In this document: piece after piece, positions 25,374 through 35,600 of the stretch | How positions within the stretch are numbered: position 1 is the stretch's first letter | Layout of the letters: each line of letters begins with the position of its first letter | Assembly (NCBI GenBank): GCA_964538515.1 | Contig: CAZIEW010000007.1 | Location: forward strand, 1-64,000 | Source: CALBZH01 sp964538515 | Lineage (GTDB): Bacteria > Desulfobacterota > Syntrophobacteria > Syntrophobacterales > Syntrophobacteraceae | Reading direction: 5' to 3' | DNA length: 64,000 nucleotides | Translations under genes and position numbers: made by a program | The notes under the pieces: model-generated | Seen by the model: only the letters and a program-made list of their open reading frames with translations | Told to the model about the DNA's origin: nothing | Databases searched by the model: none

Positions 25374-26066
25374 TCAACATCCCCCCTCCCGGTAGATCTC
25401 ACGCCGGTTCTCCCGATGATCCACCACGGACAGGAGCACGCCTTCTTTCCTGAAGGCGGCGATGAGCTCGGGGAGCTGCCCGCGGTCGATGTCGTACACC
25501 CGGATGTAGGCGACCCGAAGACCGGTTCCGCGTGCGTTGTCGCAGCTCAGGATGCTCGAAATGCGCCCGCCGGCGGCCCGGATCCTGTTCGTGAGCTCCT
25601 GGATGGAGCCGGGTCGGTCTTCGACCTCGAAGCCGAAGAGGACCCCCTTCCGTCCCAAACCGGTCAAAGCAATCAGCACGTTGAACAAATCATCCCGCGT
25701 GATGATCCCCACCAGCGTCCCCTTGTCATCCACCACGGGGGCTCCCGAAATCTTGCGGTCCCGGAACAGCTCGGCGGCCTCCTCCACCGTGAGATCGGGA
25801 GGAACCGTCACGGGGCTCGTGCACATGATGTCCTTGACCTTGATGCTGGAAAGGAGGAACAGGAGCTCGTGGATGTCGAGGAGCGTCGCGTCCGAAGGCG
25901 ACGCCCGCTTGAGGTCCGTGTCCGAAACGATCCCGACGACCTTGCCCCGTTTCAAGACCGGGAGCATCCGAACGCCGCGCTCCCTGATCACCCCGGAAGC
26001 TTTCTGCATGGAATCGTCCACATCGACGGTGACAACGTTCTTGCTCATCCAGTCTTTTACGAACAT
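25374..26066 (-). CDS. CBS-pair protein with C-terminal ACT-like domain
   Basis: A 230-residue cytoplasmic protein from ATG 26066 (MFVKDWMSKNVVTVDVD) with AGGAGAG upstream. Two CBS motifs lie at about 1-60 and 75-140 (VKDIMCTSPVTVPPDLTVEEAA, GIITRDDLFNVL). An ACT-like region from about 145 follows (FEVEDRPGSIQELTNRIRAAGGRISSIL). This AcuB-like layout binds adenine nucleotides at the CBS pair and perhaps an amino acid at the ACT part. Its partner enzyme is not evident. It is convergent with the LIV-AOR operon. Confidence 0.88.
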   Translation of the reverse strand: MFVKDWMSKNVVTVDVDDSMQKASGVIRERGVRMLPVLKRGKVVGIVSDTDLKRASPSDATLLDIHELLFLLSSIKVKDIMCTSPVTVPPDLTVEEAAELFRDRKISGAPVVDDKGTLVGIITRDDLFNVLIALTGLGRKGVLFGFEVEDRPGSIQELTNRIRAAGGRISSILSCDNARGTGLRVAYIRVYDIDRGQLPELIAAFRKEGVLLSVVDHRENRREIYREGGC

Positions 26067-26422
26067 GAGATCTCTCCTGTCGCATGGCGCGTTGCATACG
26101 GAATGTGAAAGTCCTTCATCGAAAAAGGCGTCAACCGATCGAACCCGCAAGTGCGATCCGGATCCGGTTCGATCCAGTACAATCCCCGTGCCAACGGGAT
26201 GCGCAGACGTTCGGCTCCCGAAAGGCGCGGATCGATCGCAGCAGCAAGCCTTCATGAGCCCACCCGGCGAGGACGACCTTCTGCGGCATGAATGCCTTTC
26301 TGCATAATACGACGACCAGGATCCGATGGATTTCCTTGCGCCAGCATGCAGGAAAGGATGTGGGAGAGTCGAAGACGAGGGTTTTTATGCTGATTCGCAT
26401 TACAATGCATCAAAGCATAGAT
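26067..26422. other. Intergenic region without a recognised feature
   Basis: These 356 bases lie upstream of the CBS-ACT gene and downstream of pqiC, both on the minus strand. It should hold the CBS gene promoter, but I see no convincing -35/-10 or -24/-12 pair. An imperfect AT-rich inverted repeat near 26385-26420 lacks a T-tract. Confidence 0.3.
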
Positions 26423-27010
26423 CTACTTGTGCTCGATCGACACGATCGCCTCTGCGATGTCGTCGCTCAGGCGGCCAAGGGCCCGGCTGTGGGCGGCCAC
26501 CACCGCATCGAGGGTCTTTCCCGAGGCTTGCTCCGTCACCGTGGTGCGGCCCGTGCGTGCGGGCTCCTCCTTGGCTTTCCGGACCGTCCAAAGGGCATCC
26601 AGAGTCGCTGAGTCGCCCAGAGCCGATTCAAACCGCTGGACCGCGATGGAAACGCGACAGCCGGCCTCACTTTTCGATGCCAGAGCGGAAGTCGCCACGT
26701 TGGACGTTCCCAGGCGAGTCATCAGGTTCTGAGCAACCGTACGGGCAATTTCGTCCTGGAGCGAGGACGCCCAGCGGTTCAGCTCGTCGAGGCGCACCTC
26801 GTTTGCCCCGACCCGAAGCACGATCTCGGGGCGATCGACCACCTCCGGCACGGTGACGGGACCGACAACGATGGCAAGATCGGCTCGGCTGCTTCCGGGC
26901 GCAATCACGGGAGCGGCGCTGAGGGTATAGTGGCGGGACGGGGCGGACGCACAGCCTCCAGCCAGGGCGAGGAGCCCGCACAACAGGGTGACGGCAGTCA
27001 GGCGAAGCAT
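26423..27010 (-). CDS. pqiC: PqiC-like outer-membrane-directed lipoprotein
   Basis: A 195-residue lipoprotein with lipobox LAGGC (Cys20) after a short hydrophobic signal. The mature part begins SAPSRHYTLSAAP, typical of the ABC-type auxiliary lipoprotein family (PqiC/YmbA), and continues IVVGPVTVPEVVDRPEIVLR and NRWASSLQDEIARTVAQNL. PqiC forms an outer-membrane ring that receives the PqiB needle. Its ATG abuts the pqiB stop codon, so they are co-translated. Confidence 0.88.
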   Translation of the reverse strand: MLRLTAVTLLCGLLALAGGCASAPSRHYTLSAAPVIAPGSSRADLAIVVGPVTVPEVVDRPEIVLRVGANEVRLDELNRWASSLQDEIARTVAQNLMTRLGTSNVATSALASKSEAGCRVSIAVQRFESALGDSATLDALWTVRKAKEEPARTGRTTVTEQASGKTLDAVVAAHSRALGRLSDDIAEAIVSIEHK

Positions 27011-28669
27011 TTAGGGGTTCTCCTTCTGCTTTCCGCGAATAAGGGCACTGGGATTGCGGTCCAGGTAGTCGAAGAGGTTACGGGCCGATCGCGCCGCACG
27101 GTTGAGCTCCTGCAGCACTCCCTGAAGCTCCTGCTGGACGGGGGCGTCCGCCCCCACCAGGTTCTTCTCCACCCCCGACATGGCCTTTTCCGCGGCGGCG
27201 AGCGCCCGGCGGAGCTCATCGAGACTCGCCCGAACGCCCGGCACGACCTCGTTGTCGACCCGTTTCACCATCTTGTTGGCACTCAGCAGGGTCTGGTCCA
27301 GGGAGCCGATCGCCTTGCGAAGGTCGGCCACGAGCTGGTCGAAGGGGATCTTATCCAGCTTGCTGGCGATGGAGGACAGTTTGGACTGCAGGTCTTCGAG
27401 GTTGCCCGGCATGGTCGGGATCTGACGCGGCTCTTCCTTCCAGTTCAAAACGGCCTTCGGGGCATTGGGAAACGACTGGAGGGCCACGTAGAGCTGCCCT
27501 GTCAGGAGATTGCCGCTCTTGAGCTGAGCGCGCAGCCCTCGGTCTTCGATATACTGCCGCAAGGTTTCCCGGCAGGCATTGAGATCAATGGGGCAGTCGT
27601 TCTTCTGCAGAGCGGCCGTGCGCTCCGGATAGATGGCGATGGTCACGTTCGCCTTCAAATGCGCCGCGTCTGAGTTGCCCTCGAGACTGACTTCGGTCAC
27701 CTCCCCCACCGTCAGCCCCAGCAGCGTTACCGGGGCACCCACCGACAACCCTCGCACGGATTCGCTGAATTGAAGCATGTAGGGGTCGACGATCTTCTCC
27801 GGCTTCTTCATGGCCGCTTTGCGGTCCGGATAGAGGGTAAACCGCGTATCCGGCGCCGCGCGATCGAGGTCCAGGGCGTGCTCCGGGGTTTCGAAGGCAA
27901 CCCCCCCCACCAGAATCGACGTCACGGACTCCGTGCGCACCTCGATGCCGTTCGCCCCGAGGGACATGTCCAGCCCGCTCGCATTCCAAAACCGAGTCCC
28001 TTCGGCCACAAACGTATCGTAGGGCGATTCGACGAACACTCTCACGTCAACATGCCGCCCGCCTTCCCCCAGGTCGTACCCAACGACCTGACCGACGGGA
28101 AGCCGCCGAAAATAGAGCGGCGATCCGATCCCGAGCGATCCGAGCGTATCCGCGCGCAAGATGAACTGACGGCCGGGCTGGCCCCCAGTCACGATGGGGG
28201 GCACATCCAGGGCGGTGAAATCAAGACGGCGCTCGGTGGACTTCCCCTCTTCAAACCCGATGAAATTGCCTGAAAGCAGCGTGCCCAAGCCCGACACCCC
28301 GCTCAGGGTGACTCGCGGCTTGACCAGCCAAAACTTGGCGTCATCGACGAGCAGCCCCGCGGCGTGCTTTTCAATTTGAGCCGTCACCAGCACCTTGGAG
28401 AAATGATCCGAGAGGGTCACGGCGGTGACCAGCCCGATGTTGACGTCCTTGTATCGAACGTGAGTCTTTCCCGCCTCGAGACCCTCGGCCGTCTTAAAGG
28501 TAATGGTGATCGTCGGGCCCCGCTCGAGGATCGTTCTCACGGCCAGCCAGCCGCCGATCAGGGCGGCGACAAGCGGAATGATCCAGACGAGCGGCAGGTT
28601 GCGCCGATGCGGCACCGCGACCGCTTCCGGAACATCAATGGGATCGGGTTGTCGTGGCGTTTCGGTCAT
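27011..28669 (-). CDS. pqiB: PqiB-like MCE-domain protein
   Basis: A 552-residue protein from ATG 28669 with GGAGAAGCTGG directly upstream. One membrane anchor (LVWIIPLVAALIGGWLAV, about residues 26-44) is followed by three MCE/MlaD domains. The first starts TITITFKTAEGLEAGKTHVRYKD, the second near GGQPGRQFILRADTLGSLGIGSPLYF, the third near LQFSESVRGLSVGAPVTLLG. A long C-terminal coiled coil (LQSKLSSIASKLDKIPFDQLVADLRKA) forms the needle. It probably transports lipids between the membranes. It overlaps the upstream pqiA gene by 35 bases. Confidence 0.92.
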   Translation of the reverse strand: MTETPRQPDPIDVPEAVAVPHRRNLPLVWIIPLVAALIGGWLAVRTILERGPTITITFKTAEGLEAGKTHVRYKDVNIGLVTAVTLSDHFSKVLVTAQIEKHAAGLLVDDAKFWLVKPRVTLSGVSGLGTLLSGNFIGFEEGKSTERRLDFTALDVPPIVTGGQPGRQFILRADTLGSLGIGSPLYFRRLPVGQVVGYDLGEGGRHVDVRVFVESPYDTFVAEGTRFWNASGLDMSLGANGIEVRTESVTSILVGGVAFETPEHALDLDRAAPDTRFTLYPDRKAAMKKPEKIVDPYMLQFSESVRGLSVGAPVTLLGLTVGEVTEVSLEGNSDAAHLKANVTIAIYPERTAALQKNDCPIDLNACRETLRQYIEDRGLRAQLKSGNLLTGQLYVALQSFPNAPKAVLNWKEEPRQIPTMPGNLEDLQSKLSSIASKLDKIPFDQLVADLRKAIGSLDQTLLSANKMVKRVDNEVVPGVRASLDELRRALAAAEKAMSGVEKNLVGADAPVQQELQGVLQELNRAARSARNLFDYLDRNPSALIRGKQKENP

Positions 28670-29291
28670 CCAGCTTCTCCAAAGGGTCCCAGATGAGACG
28701 TGGGTCAAAGGCCATGGCGGCAAACATGGTCAGAACGACGACAGCCGCAAAGGCGACTGCCCCCGGGCCCGGCAGGATCACCATCAACGGCTGAAGCTGC
28801 ACCAGACCGACCAGTACCGTCACGACGAAAATGTCGAGCATCGACCAGCGCCCGACGAGCTCCAGCACGCGGTAGAGCCTGGCCCGTTCGAGTGGCCGCC
28901 AGGTCGACTTGCGCTGCACGGAGATAAGCAGAAAAACCAGGGCCATGAGCTTGGCCAGGGGCACGGTCACGCTCGCGAAGAAAACGAGCAGCGCGAGCGG
29001 CCAGGATCCCGTCTCCCACAGCACCACCACGCCGCTCATGATCGTGTCCGCATGGGTGCCGAAGGACGATCCCGAGCTCATGACGGGCAGGAGGTTCGCC
29101 GGGATGTAAAGGATCGCTGCGGCGATAACGAGAGCCCAGGTCCTTGAAATGCTGTTGGGCTTTCGGAAATGGAGCTCGCTCCCACAACGGGGACAGTGAC
29201 TGACCACGTCGGCGTGCGCTTTGGAGAGAAGTCCGCAGGTGTGGCAATTAAGGAAGCCATGACTAGCGGCAATGGAGGACGGACGCCTCAC
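28635..29291 (-). CDS. pqiA: PqiA-like integral membrane protein, second half
   Basis: A 218-residue protein with a zinc-ribbon-like CHTCG ... CPRCG near the N-terminus and four membrane segments, the PqiA domain (ALVIAAAILYIPANLLPVMS). In E. coli one PqiA contains two such units; here each unit is a separate gene. The start overlaps the preceding unit gene (ATGA at 29288-29291) and the end overlaps pqiB. Confidence 0.88.
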   Translation of the reverse strand: MRRPSSIAASHGFLNCHTCGLLSKAHADVVSHCPRCGSELHFRKPNSISRTWALVIAAAILYIPANLLPVMSSGSSFGTHADTIMSGVVVLWETGSWPLALLVFFASVTVPLAKLMALVFLLISVQRKSTWRPLERARLYRVLELVGRWSMLDIFVVTVLVGLVQLQPLMVILPGPGAVAFAAVVVLTMFAAMAFDPRLIWDPLEKLDDRNATTTRSH

Positions 29292-29947
29292 GCGCTTCCC
29301 TCCTCGGACGATACCGTCGAAGACCGAGCCGATTCAGCGCGTTGGCGGTTTCGCTCCGCATCGATCCAGATCCAAACGAATCGCGGATCGAAAACGGTGG
29401 CGATCGCCGCGGTCAGGAGGACCATCGTGCCGATGGCCCACAAAGCGACATCCGGAGCCACGCGCGCATACGCCCCCAGCTTGACGACGGAGACGAGGAG
29501 CCCCAGAAGGAACACCTCCATCATCCCCCAGGGTTTGAAGAGTTGAAGGAGCCTCAGCACCTCGATCAGAGGACCCAGCCTCCCTCCCCGCCGCATGCGC
29601 AGCAGGACATAGCCGGTAGCCAGGATGGAGGCGCCCGGAACGGCGATGGCATTCAGAAACACCATCGGAGCGACCAGAACCATCCCTTGCTTCCACATTT
29701 CGAGAATGGATCCAAAGATGGTTGCCTGCACGTCCCTTCCGGCAGCGGAGATGGTGACGAAGGGGTACACGTTGGCCACCACGAACGCGATGGCCGCCGT
29801 CAGCGTCAACGCCATCGACCGGTTCACCGTATCGGTCACATTCCGATACAGCACGGCGCCGCATCGAGCGCACTGCGCCTTCCCGCCCGGTGGGACCTCG
29901 CATTCGCGCTGCAGCAGATCACATTCATGACAGGCAATGAGGGACAT
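29288..29947 (-). CDS. pqiA: PqiA-like integral membrane protein, first half
   Basis: A 219-residue protein, first gene of the pqi operon. CHECD and CARCG form the rubredoxin-like knuckles, followed by four hydrophobic segments (LTAAIAFVVANVYPFVTIS, then FVWIWI at the end). It is homologous to the next gene, so the two probably make a heterodimer equal to one full-length PqiA. The start is the only methionine near the first zinc knuckle. Confidence 0.88.
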   Translation of the reverse strand: MSLIACHECDLLQRECEVPPGGKAQCARCGAVLYRNVTDTVNRSMALTLTAAIAFVVANVYPFVTISAAGRDVQATIFGSILEMWKQGMVLVAPMVFLNAIAVPGASILATGYVLLRMRRGGRLGPLIEVLRLLQLFKPWGMMEVFLLGLLVSVVKLGAYARVAPDVALWAIGTMVLLTAAIATVFDPRFVWIWIDAERNRQRAESARSSTVSSEEGSA

Positions 29948-30114
29948 GGATCAACCGGCTCTCCCAACGGCGAAAGGCGATAACAACCTGGCTTCAAGAA
30001 CCTTGCGAATCATCCCACCCCGAGGAAGAGGCGTCAAACGGTTTTCACCCTTCTGCTCCCGCTGTCCGGTATCGATTTCTCAAGGCCTGGTGGATACCGG
30101 TTGCAGGATATTAC

Positions 30115-30143
30115 TTTGACAGGAATCAGGACCCGGCATACAT
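30115..30143 (+). promoter_or_regulatory. Sigma-70 promoter of the sensory operon
   Basis: TTGACA (30115-30120), exactly 17 bases, then TACATT (30138-30143). The -35 is perfect and the -10 moderate. It lies in the divergent gap between pqiA and the first binding-protein gene, 136 bases upstream of that gene's start. Confidence 0.6.
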
Positions 30144-30278
30144 TAAATTTCCTCCATGAAATGCGCAACGGTTTCCAGATATCCCGTGCCGCGGGCCATC
30201 AACCATCCAGAGCCCGCTCAGGGGGCTCTGCTGGATTCATTCTGTTTGAAACGCGCCGCCTCTGCACCGGAGGGTCCC

Positions 30279-31415
30279 ATGCACGAAAGCCTGAACGTCT
30301 CTCGATCGACTGGCATCGGAATGGGGGTCGCTGTTGCCCTGTGCTTCGTTCTGTGCGGATGCAAGCCTTCCGAGCCGATCCGAATCGGCTTTCTCGGAAC
30401 ACTCTCAGGACCACGCTCCGACCTTGGGACAACGGGGCGCAATGCCGCCCAGCTTGCCGTGAAGCAGCGGAACCAGACCGGTGGCGTTTCCGGACGACCG
30501 ATAGAGCTCCTCATCAAGGATGACAAGCAGGATCCGGCAACCGCCCAAGACGAAGTCCGGAGCCTCATTTCTAAAAAGGTGTCGGCCATCATCGGACCCA
30601 TGACGAGCGACATGGGCATGGCCGTGGTGCCGATCGCCAACGAGGCTGGAATGCTCTTGGTCAGTCCCACCATCCAGACGGAGCAGCTCACGGGCATCGA
30701 CGACCATTTTTTCAGAGTGACGGCCGGCACCCGGTTTCTAGGAGCTAGAAACGCCGTATACCAGATCCAGACCAGGCGCATGCGCCGCGTGGCGGCAGCT
30801 TTCGACCTCAACAACCGCTACTACACCCAAGACTGGATCAACGGTTTTCGAGCTGTTTTCACCCAGGGAGGAGGCGAAATGGTCCAAGAGCTGGGCTACC
30901 GATACACGGAGAGCCTCAGCTTCTCGGTCCTTGCGTCTGAGCTGCTGGCGAGCAAGCCCGACGGAATTGTGATCGTGGCGAGCTCGATGAGCTCGGCGCT
31001 ATTGTGCCGGCAGATCCGCAAATTGGACGAAGAGATTCCTCTGACACTGGCCGACTGGGGGATGAGCGAGTGGCTCATTGAGCTGGCCGGCAAGACAGTG
31101 GAGGGGGTCGAGGCGGTGCAGCAGTTCGACCGCGGCTCAACATCACCCCGCTATCAATCCTTTCGAAAGGCTTACCTCGAGGAATTCCATCGGGAGCCCG
31201 ACGATCCCGGTGCGCTCACCGCCGAAGCGGTTGGCGTCGTGCTCGATGCCATCGCGCAGCAGAAACGAGGACAGACCCTCAAAGAAACGGTTCTGGCCAT
31301 CCGCCGGTTTGAAGGCCTTCAAGACGTTATCCGGTTTGATGCGTTCGGGGATGTGACGCGACCCGATGCTTGTATCGTCCGCGTGATCGATGGCAGGCTC
31401 ATCACCATTGAGTAA
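30279..31415 (+). CDS. Type I periplasmic binding lipoprotein, copy 1
   Basis: A 378-residue lipoprotein. ATG 30279 (MHESLNVSR) has GGAGG six bases upstream and gives a signal peptide ending FVLCGC, with Cys28 as lipidation site. The open frame from 30156 has no signal and is not used. The mature part (PIRIGFLGTLSGPRSDLGTTGRNAAQLAV) is a LivJ-type fold. No permease or ATPase is near; instead a paralog, a membrane histidine kinase and a hybrid kinase follow. It probably feeds ligand information to the kinase. Ligand unknown. Confidence 0.85.
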   Translation: MHESLNVSRSTGIGMGVAVALCFVLCGCKPSEPIRIGFLGTLSGPRSDLGTTGRNAAQLAVKQRNQTGGVSGRPIELLIKDDKQDPATAQDEVRSLISKKVSAIIGPMTSDMGMAVVPIANEAGMLLVSPTIQTEQLTGIDDHFFRVTAGTRFLGARNAVYQIQTRRMRRVAAAFDLNNRYYTQDWINGFRAVFTQGGGEMVQELGYRYTESLSFSVLASELLASKPDGIVIVASSMSSALLCRQIRKLDEEIPLTLADWGMSEWLIELAGKTVEGVEAVQQFDRGSTSPRYQSFRKAYLEEFHREPDDPGALTAEAVGVVLDAIAQQKRGQTLKETVLAIRRFEGLQDVIRFDAFGDVTRPDACIVRVIDGRLITIE

Positions 31416-31475
31416 GGCATACCGGTCCTCAAACCCGTCAGTCTTGGGTTTCTTCTCCACGACGAGGAGGCTTCA

Positions 31476-32612
31476 ATGGACACGGCCCTGAGATCCAGAA
31501 TCTCCGCACGATCCGGAATGAGAGTCGCGCTCCTTGTGTTTGCGATCTTGACGGGCTGCAAGCCCTCCGAGCCGATTCGCATTGGATTCGTGGCCGGCAT
31601 CTCGGGCAGAGTGGCGGATCTTGGTGTCACGGGACGCGACGCCGCTCAGCTCGCCGTGGAAGCCTGCAATCAGAAGGGCGGAGTAGCTGGTCGAAAAATT
31701 CTGCTCGTCGTCAAGGACGACCAACAGCAGCCTGAGGTGGCCAAACAGGTCGTGCGCGAGCTCCTCAACGGGGGAGTCTCGGCCATCGTCGGTCCCATGA
31801 CCAGTGACATGGGGAAGGCCATAGCCCCAATCGTGAATGAGGCGAAAGTCCTCATGGTGAGTCCCACGGTCACAACCGAAGCCCTAACCGGCCTTGACGA
31901 CTACTTCTTCCGGGTAACGGCTACCACGCGACACTTCGCGTCGAGGAACGCGAGCTACCAGATCAAAGCGGGCCGTATGCACCGCTTGGCGGCCGCCTAC
32001 GACCTGGGCAATAAGTCTTTTACCGAAAACTGGCTTGCCAATTTCAAAGCCGCGTTCCACGAAGGTGGGGGAGAGATCCTGAGAGCCGTTGGCTTCGAAG
32101 TGAGCGATGACACAACGTTTTTAAGGATTGCCCAGGAACTGCTGGCCCTTCAGCCGGACGGGATTCTGATTGTCGCCAATTCCATGGATTCCGCCTTGCT
32201 GTGCCAGCAAATCCGCAAGCTGGACACAAAGATCGAGATCACCCTGGCCGACTGGGGAGCGACCGAGCGCTTGTTGGAGATGGGTGGCAAGGCGGTCGAG
32301 GGGGTTACGGTTGTGCAGACATTCGATCGCCACAGCACTGCGCCCCGCTACCTGGCTTTTCGTGAAACCTACTTGGAGCGTTTTCACAGGGAGCCGGGCT
32401 TCGCCGGCGTGTACACGTATGACGCCGTCAACGTGGTCTTGGAAGGCATCGCGAATCGAGAGCATGGCCGCAGTCTCAAAGAGAGCGTGCTGGCCATCCG
32501 CCAGTTCGAAGGCCTCCAGAGCCGTTTCAGCTTTGATGACTTTGGCGATGTGAAGCGTCCGCATGCCTCCATCAGCACCGTCCGCAACGGACAGTTTGTG
32601 GTCCTGGAGTGA
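31476..32612 (+). CDS. Type I periplasmic binding lipoprotein, copy 2
   Basis: A 378-residue paralog of the preceding gene with the same length. Its lipobox ILTGC also places the cysteine at residue 28, and both continue CKPSEPIRIGF. RBS GAGGAGG precedes ATG 31476. The tandem arrangement suggests a local duplication followed by divergence, perhaps for a second ligand. It ends four bases before the histidine kinase start, so coupling with the kinase is tight. Confidence 0.85.
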   Translation: MDTALRSRISARSGMRVALLVFAILTGCKPSEPIRIGFVAGISGRVADLGVTGRDAAQLAVEACNQKGGVAGRKILLVVKDDQQQPEVAKQVVRELLNGGVSAIVGPMTSDMGKAIAPIVNEAKVLMVSPTVTTEALTGLDDYFFRVTATTRHFASRNASYQIKAGRMHRLAAAYDLGNKSFTENWLANFKAAFHEGGGEILRAVGFEVSDDTTFLRIAQELLALQPDGILIVANSMDSALLCQQIRKLDTKIEITLADWGATERLLEMGGKAVEGVTVVQTFDRHSTAPRYLAFRETYLERFHREPGFAGVYTYDAVNVVLEGIANREHGRSLKESVLAIRQFEGLQSRFSFDDFGDVKRPHASISTVRNGQFVVLE

Positions 32613-32616
32613 AACA

Positions 32617-35600
32617 ATGTCCCGCCCCATCCCCTTGCATCGATGGCTCGCCCTGCAATTCGGACTGGTCGCCACCGTCCCCCTGGTGACTGTGGCTGCC
32701 CTGGTCTGGATATCCTTATTGCCTCAAATGCGTGAGGACATCTTCGTACGCAACCAAATCCTCGCCCGAGCGATCTCGGGTCGGGTGTCCACCCACCTGC
32801 ATGGCGCGGAGCTGGAGCTGCGGGCCATGGCCGACTATATCGAGCGCGTAGGGAGCAAGCCGGCCGAGTTTTGGTTCGATCTTCTGGATGTGCACGCCGG
32901 AACGGGTGCCTTGTTTGAGGCGATCTACATCGCGGATCAACAGGACGAGGCCTATTCGGTCGGGTTGCCTCTGTCGAGACGGGCCAGGCGTCAGGATCTC
33001 CTGGGGTTGGATCTTTCCCGTCGCGAGTTTCTTCGGAAAGCCAGAAGCAGCGGACACGATGTCTGGTCGGAGACATTCCTCTCCACGGTAAGCAGCCGCC
33101 TTGCGGTGGCCCTTGCCATCCCGAGAGCCGAGCTGGTGGTGATCGGAGAGATCACCGTTGACCGGCTATCGGAGTTCATCCGTCACCTGGCGGTGGAGAC
33201 CGGTCTGGTGATCATGATCATCGACCGTCAGGAGCGCATCATCGCCGATTCAAGACAAGGCATCGGCGGTCAAGGGGTCAACCCCGAAATCCATTCCCTG
33301 CTGCACAAGCAGGGGCCCGGAGAGAACGGTTCTTCCAGGTTCGAAATGGATGGCAGATCCTTCATGGGAACCATGGTTCCCGTCGAGCAAATCGGCTGGC
33401 AGGTGCTCGTCGCTCAGACGAGCGAAGAGGCCCTGCGCCCCATCACGACCACCCTGCGCCTGGTCGCGGGAGGTCTGGGACTCTCGCTCCTTCTGGCATT
33501 CGCGGCTGGATGGCTCCAATCCCGCGGCGTTGTTTGGCACTTCGGACGGTATGCCGAACAGGCGCGGGCTATCGCCAACGGGTATTACGATGTGTCCTGG
33601 CCCGAATCGAGGACACAGGAATTCGCGGCCTTGGCCGAAGACCTTCAACGAATGTCGCACGCCATCCGGGAGCGCGAAGCCCAGCGGAATCAAGCGGTAG
33701 AGGCCCTGCGCCTCAGCGAGAGCAACCTCCGGATCACGCTGGATTCGATCGGAGATGCCGTCATCGCCACGAGCACTGCGGGAATGATCACGCGGATGAA
33801 TCCGATCGCCGCAAGCCTTACCGGCTGGAGCGTTGAAGAAGCGACGGACCGGCCCCTATCCGAAGTCTTTCGGATCATCAATGCCCTCACCCGTGCACCC
33901 GCCGAAAACCCCGTCGACAAGGTCCTGGCCCAGGGCAAGATCGTCGGCCTGGCCAACCACACCGTGCTGATTTCGAGGAATGGCACGGAGTACCAAATCG
34001 CAGACAGCGGCGCACCCATTCGCCGACCCAGTGGGGAGATCGAGGGCGTGGTCCTGGTCTTCCGGGACGTCACTCTCGAATATGAGCAAGCCCGACGCAT
34101 CCAAGAAAGCGAGCAACTGCTGAAGAGCATCACGGCCAACATCCCCGGTGCGGTCTATCGCTTCCATGCGACCGGAGACCATCAGTACGGCAATACCTAT
34201 GTGAGCGAAAAGGCCGCTGCGATTTTTGGCCTGGAAGGACGACCCGAGGATTTTTTCAACTTGTTCGTCGCGGGCATCCCCGATTCCGAGATCGACGCGT
34301 TCATGCTGTCGATTCGTGAGGCAGTCGAACGACTGGAGCCCTGGCAGTATGAAGGGCAATTCATCAAGCCCAACGGGAGCAGAATCTGGTTCCAAGGCAG
34401 CTCCACTCCGCACCGGGAGGGCGATGAAATCGTGTTCGACGGGTTCTTGATGGACATCACCGACCGAAAGCAGGCTGAGCTCGAACTGCGCCAGTTGCGC
34501 AACTACCTGGCGAATATCATTGATTCCATGCCCTCGGTCCTGGTGGGCGTTGACGTGGAAGGGCGCGTCACCCAATGGAACCGTCAGGCGCGCGATACGA
34601 CCGGATTGGACACCGCCGCGGTCCTGGGGAAGCCCTTGGAAATGGTTTATCCCCTGCTTTCGGACAAACTGGCCAGGATCAGAGAAACCATCCGCAGCGG
34701 CGTCGTCCATGTGGAGCAAAAGGTGCCTCGACGCCGAGACGGCGAAACCCACTATGAAGATGTGATCATCTATCCTTTGGTCACGAATGGCGTTGAAGGA
34801 GCGGTGATCCGGGTCGACGACGTGAGCGAGCGCGTTCGGCTGGAAGAGATGATGATCCAGTCGGAAAAGATGCTTTCGGTTGGTGGGCTGGCCGCGGGCA
34901 TGGCTCATGAGATCAACAATCCCCTGGCGGGGCTGCTTCAGACGGCCACGGTGCTGGAAAACCGGCTTTGCGGCGATCTGGAGGCCAACCACCGCGCGGC
35001 CGAAGCGGCCGGCATCTCCATGGCAGCGATCCGGTCTTACTTGGAGGCGCGCGATCTGATCGACCTGCTCGCAAACATCCGGGAGGCCGGCAGCCGCGCG
35101 GCGCGAATCGTCCGCAACATGCTCGAATTCGCCAGAAAGAGCGACCGAGCCTTTTCCAGCCAGAGCTTGAGCGAGGTCCTCGACAGCACCTTGGACCTGG
35201 CGGCAAGCGATTACAACCTCAAGAAGAATTACGATTTCAGGAAGATCGAGGTCGTGCGGCGTTACGCGGAGAATTTGCCCCGGGTTCCATGTGAAAAGTC
35301 CAAGGTTCAGCAGGTGATGCTGAACATCCTGCGAAACGGGGCGGAGGCGATGGTGGAAGGTGGCACCTGGGACGGCCTGCCGCCGCGCTTTATTCTGCGA
35401 ACGAGCATCGAGGGCGACATGGCGCGCATCGACATAGAGGACAATGGCCCCGGGATGGACGAGGCAACTCGAAGACGCGTGTTCGAGCCTTTCTTCACCA
35501 CGAAGTCGGTCGATCGCGGGACGGGGCTCGGCTTGTCCGTTTCGTATTTCATCATCACCGAAGACCACCAGGGAACCCTCTCCGTCTCCTCCGCCGTCGG

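Noticed and set aside
26160..26190. GGTTCGATCC stretch as a tRNA T-arm
   Set aside because: No acceptor stem, anticodon arm or CCA end could be fitted around it.
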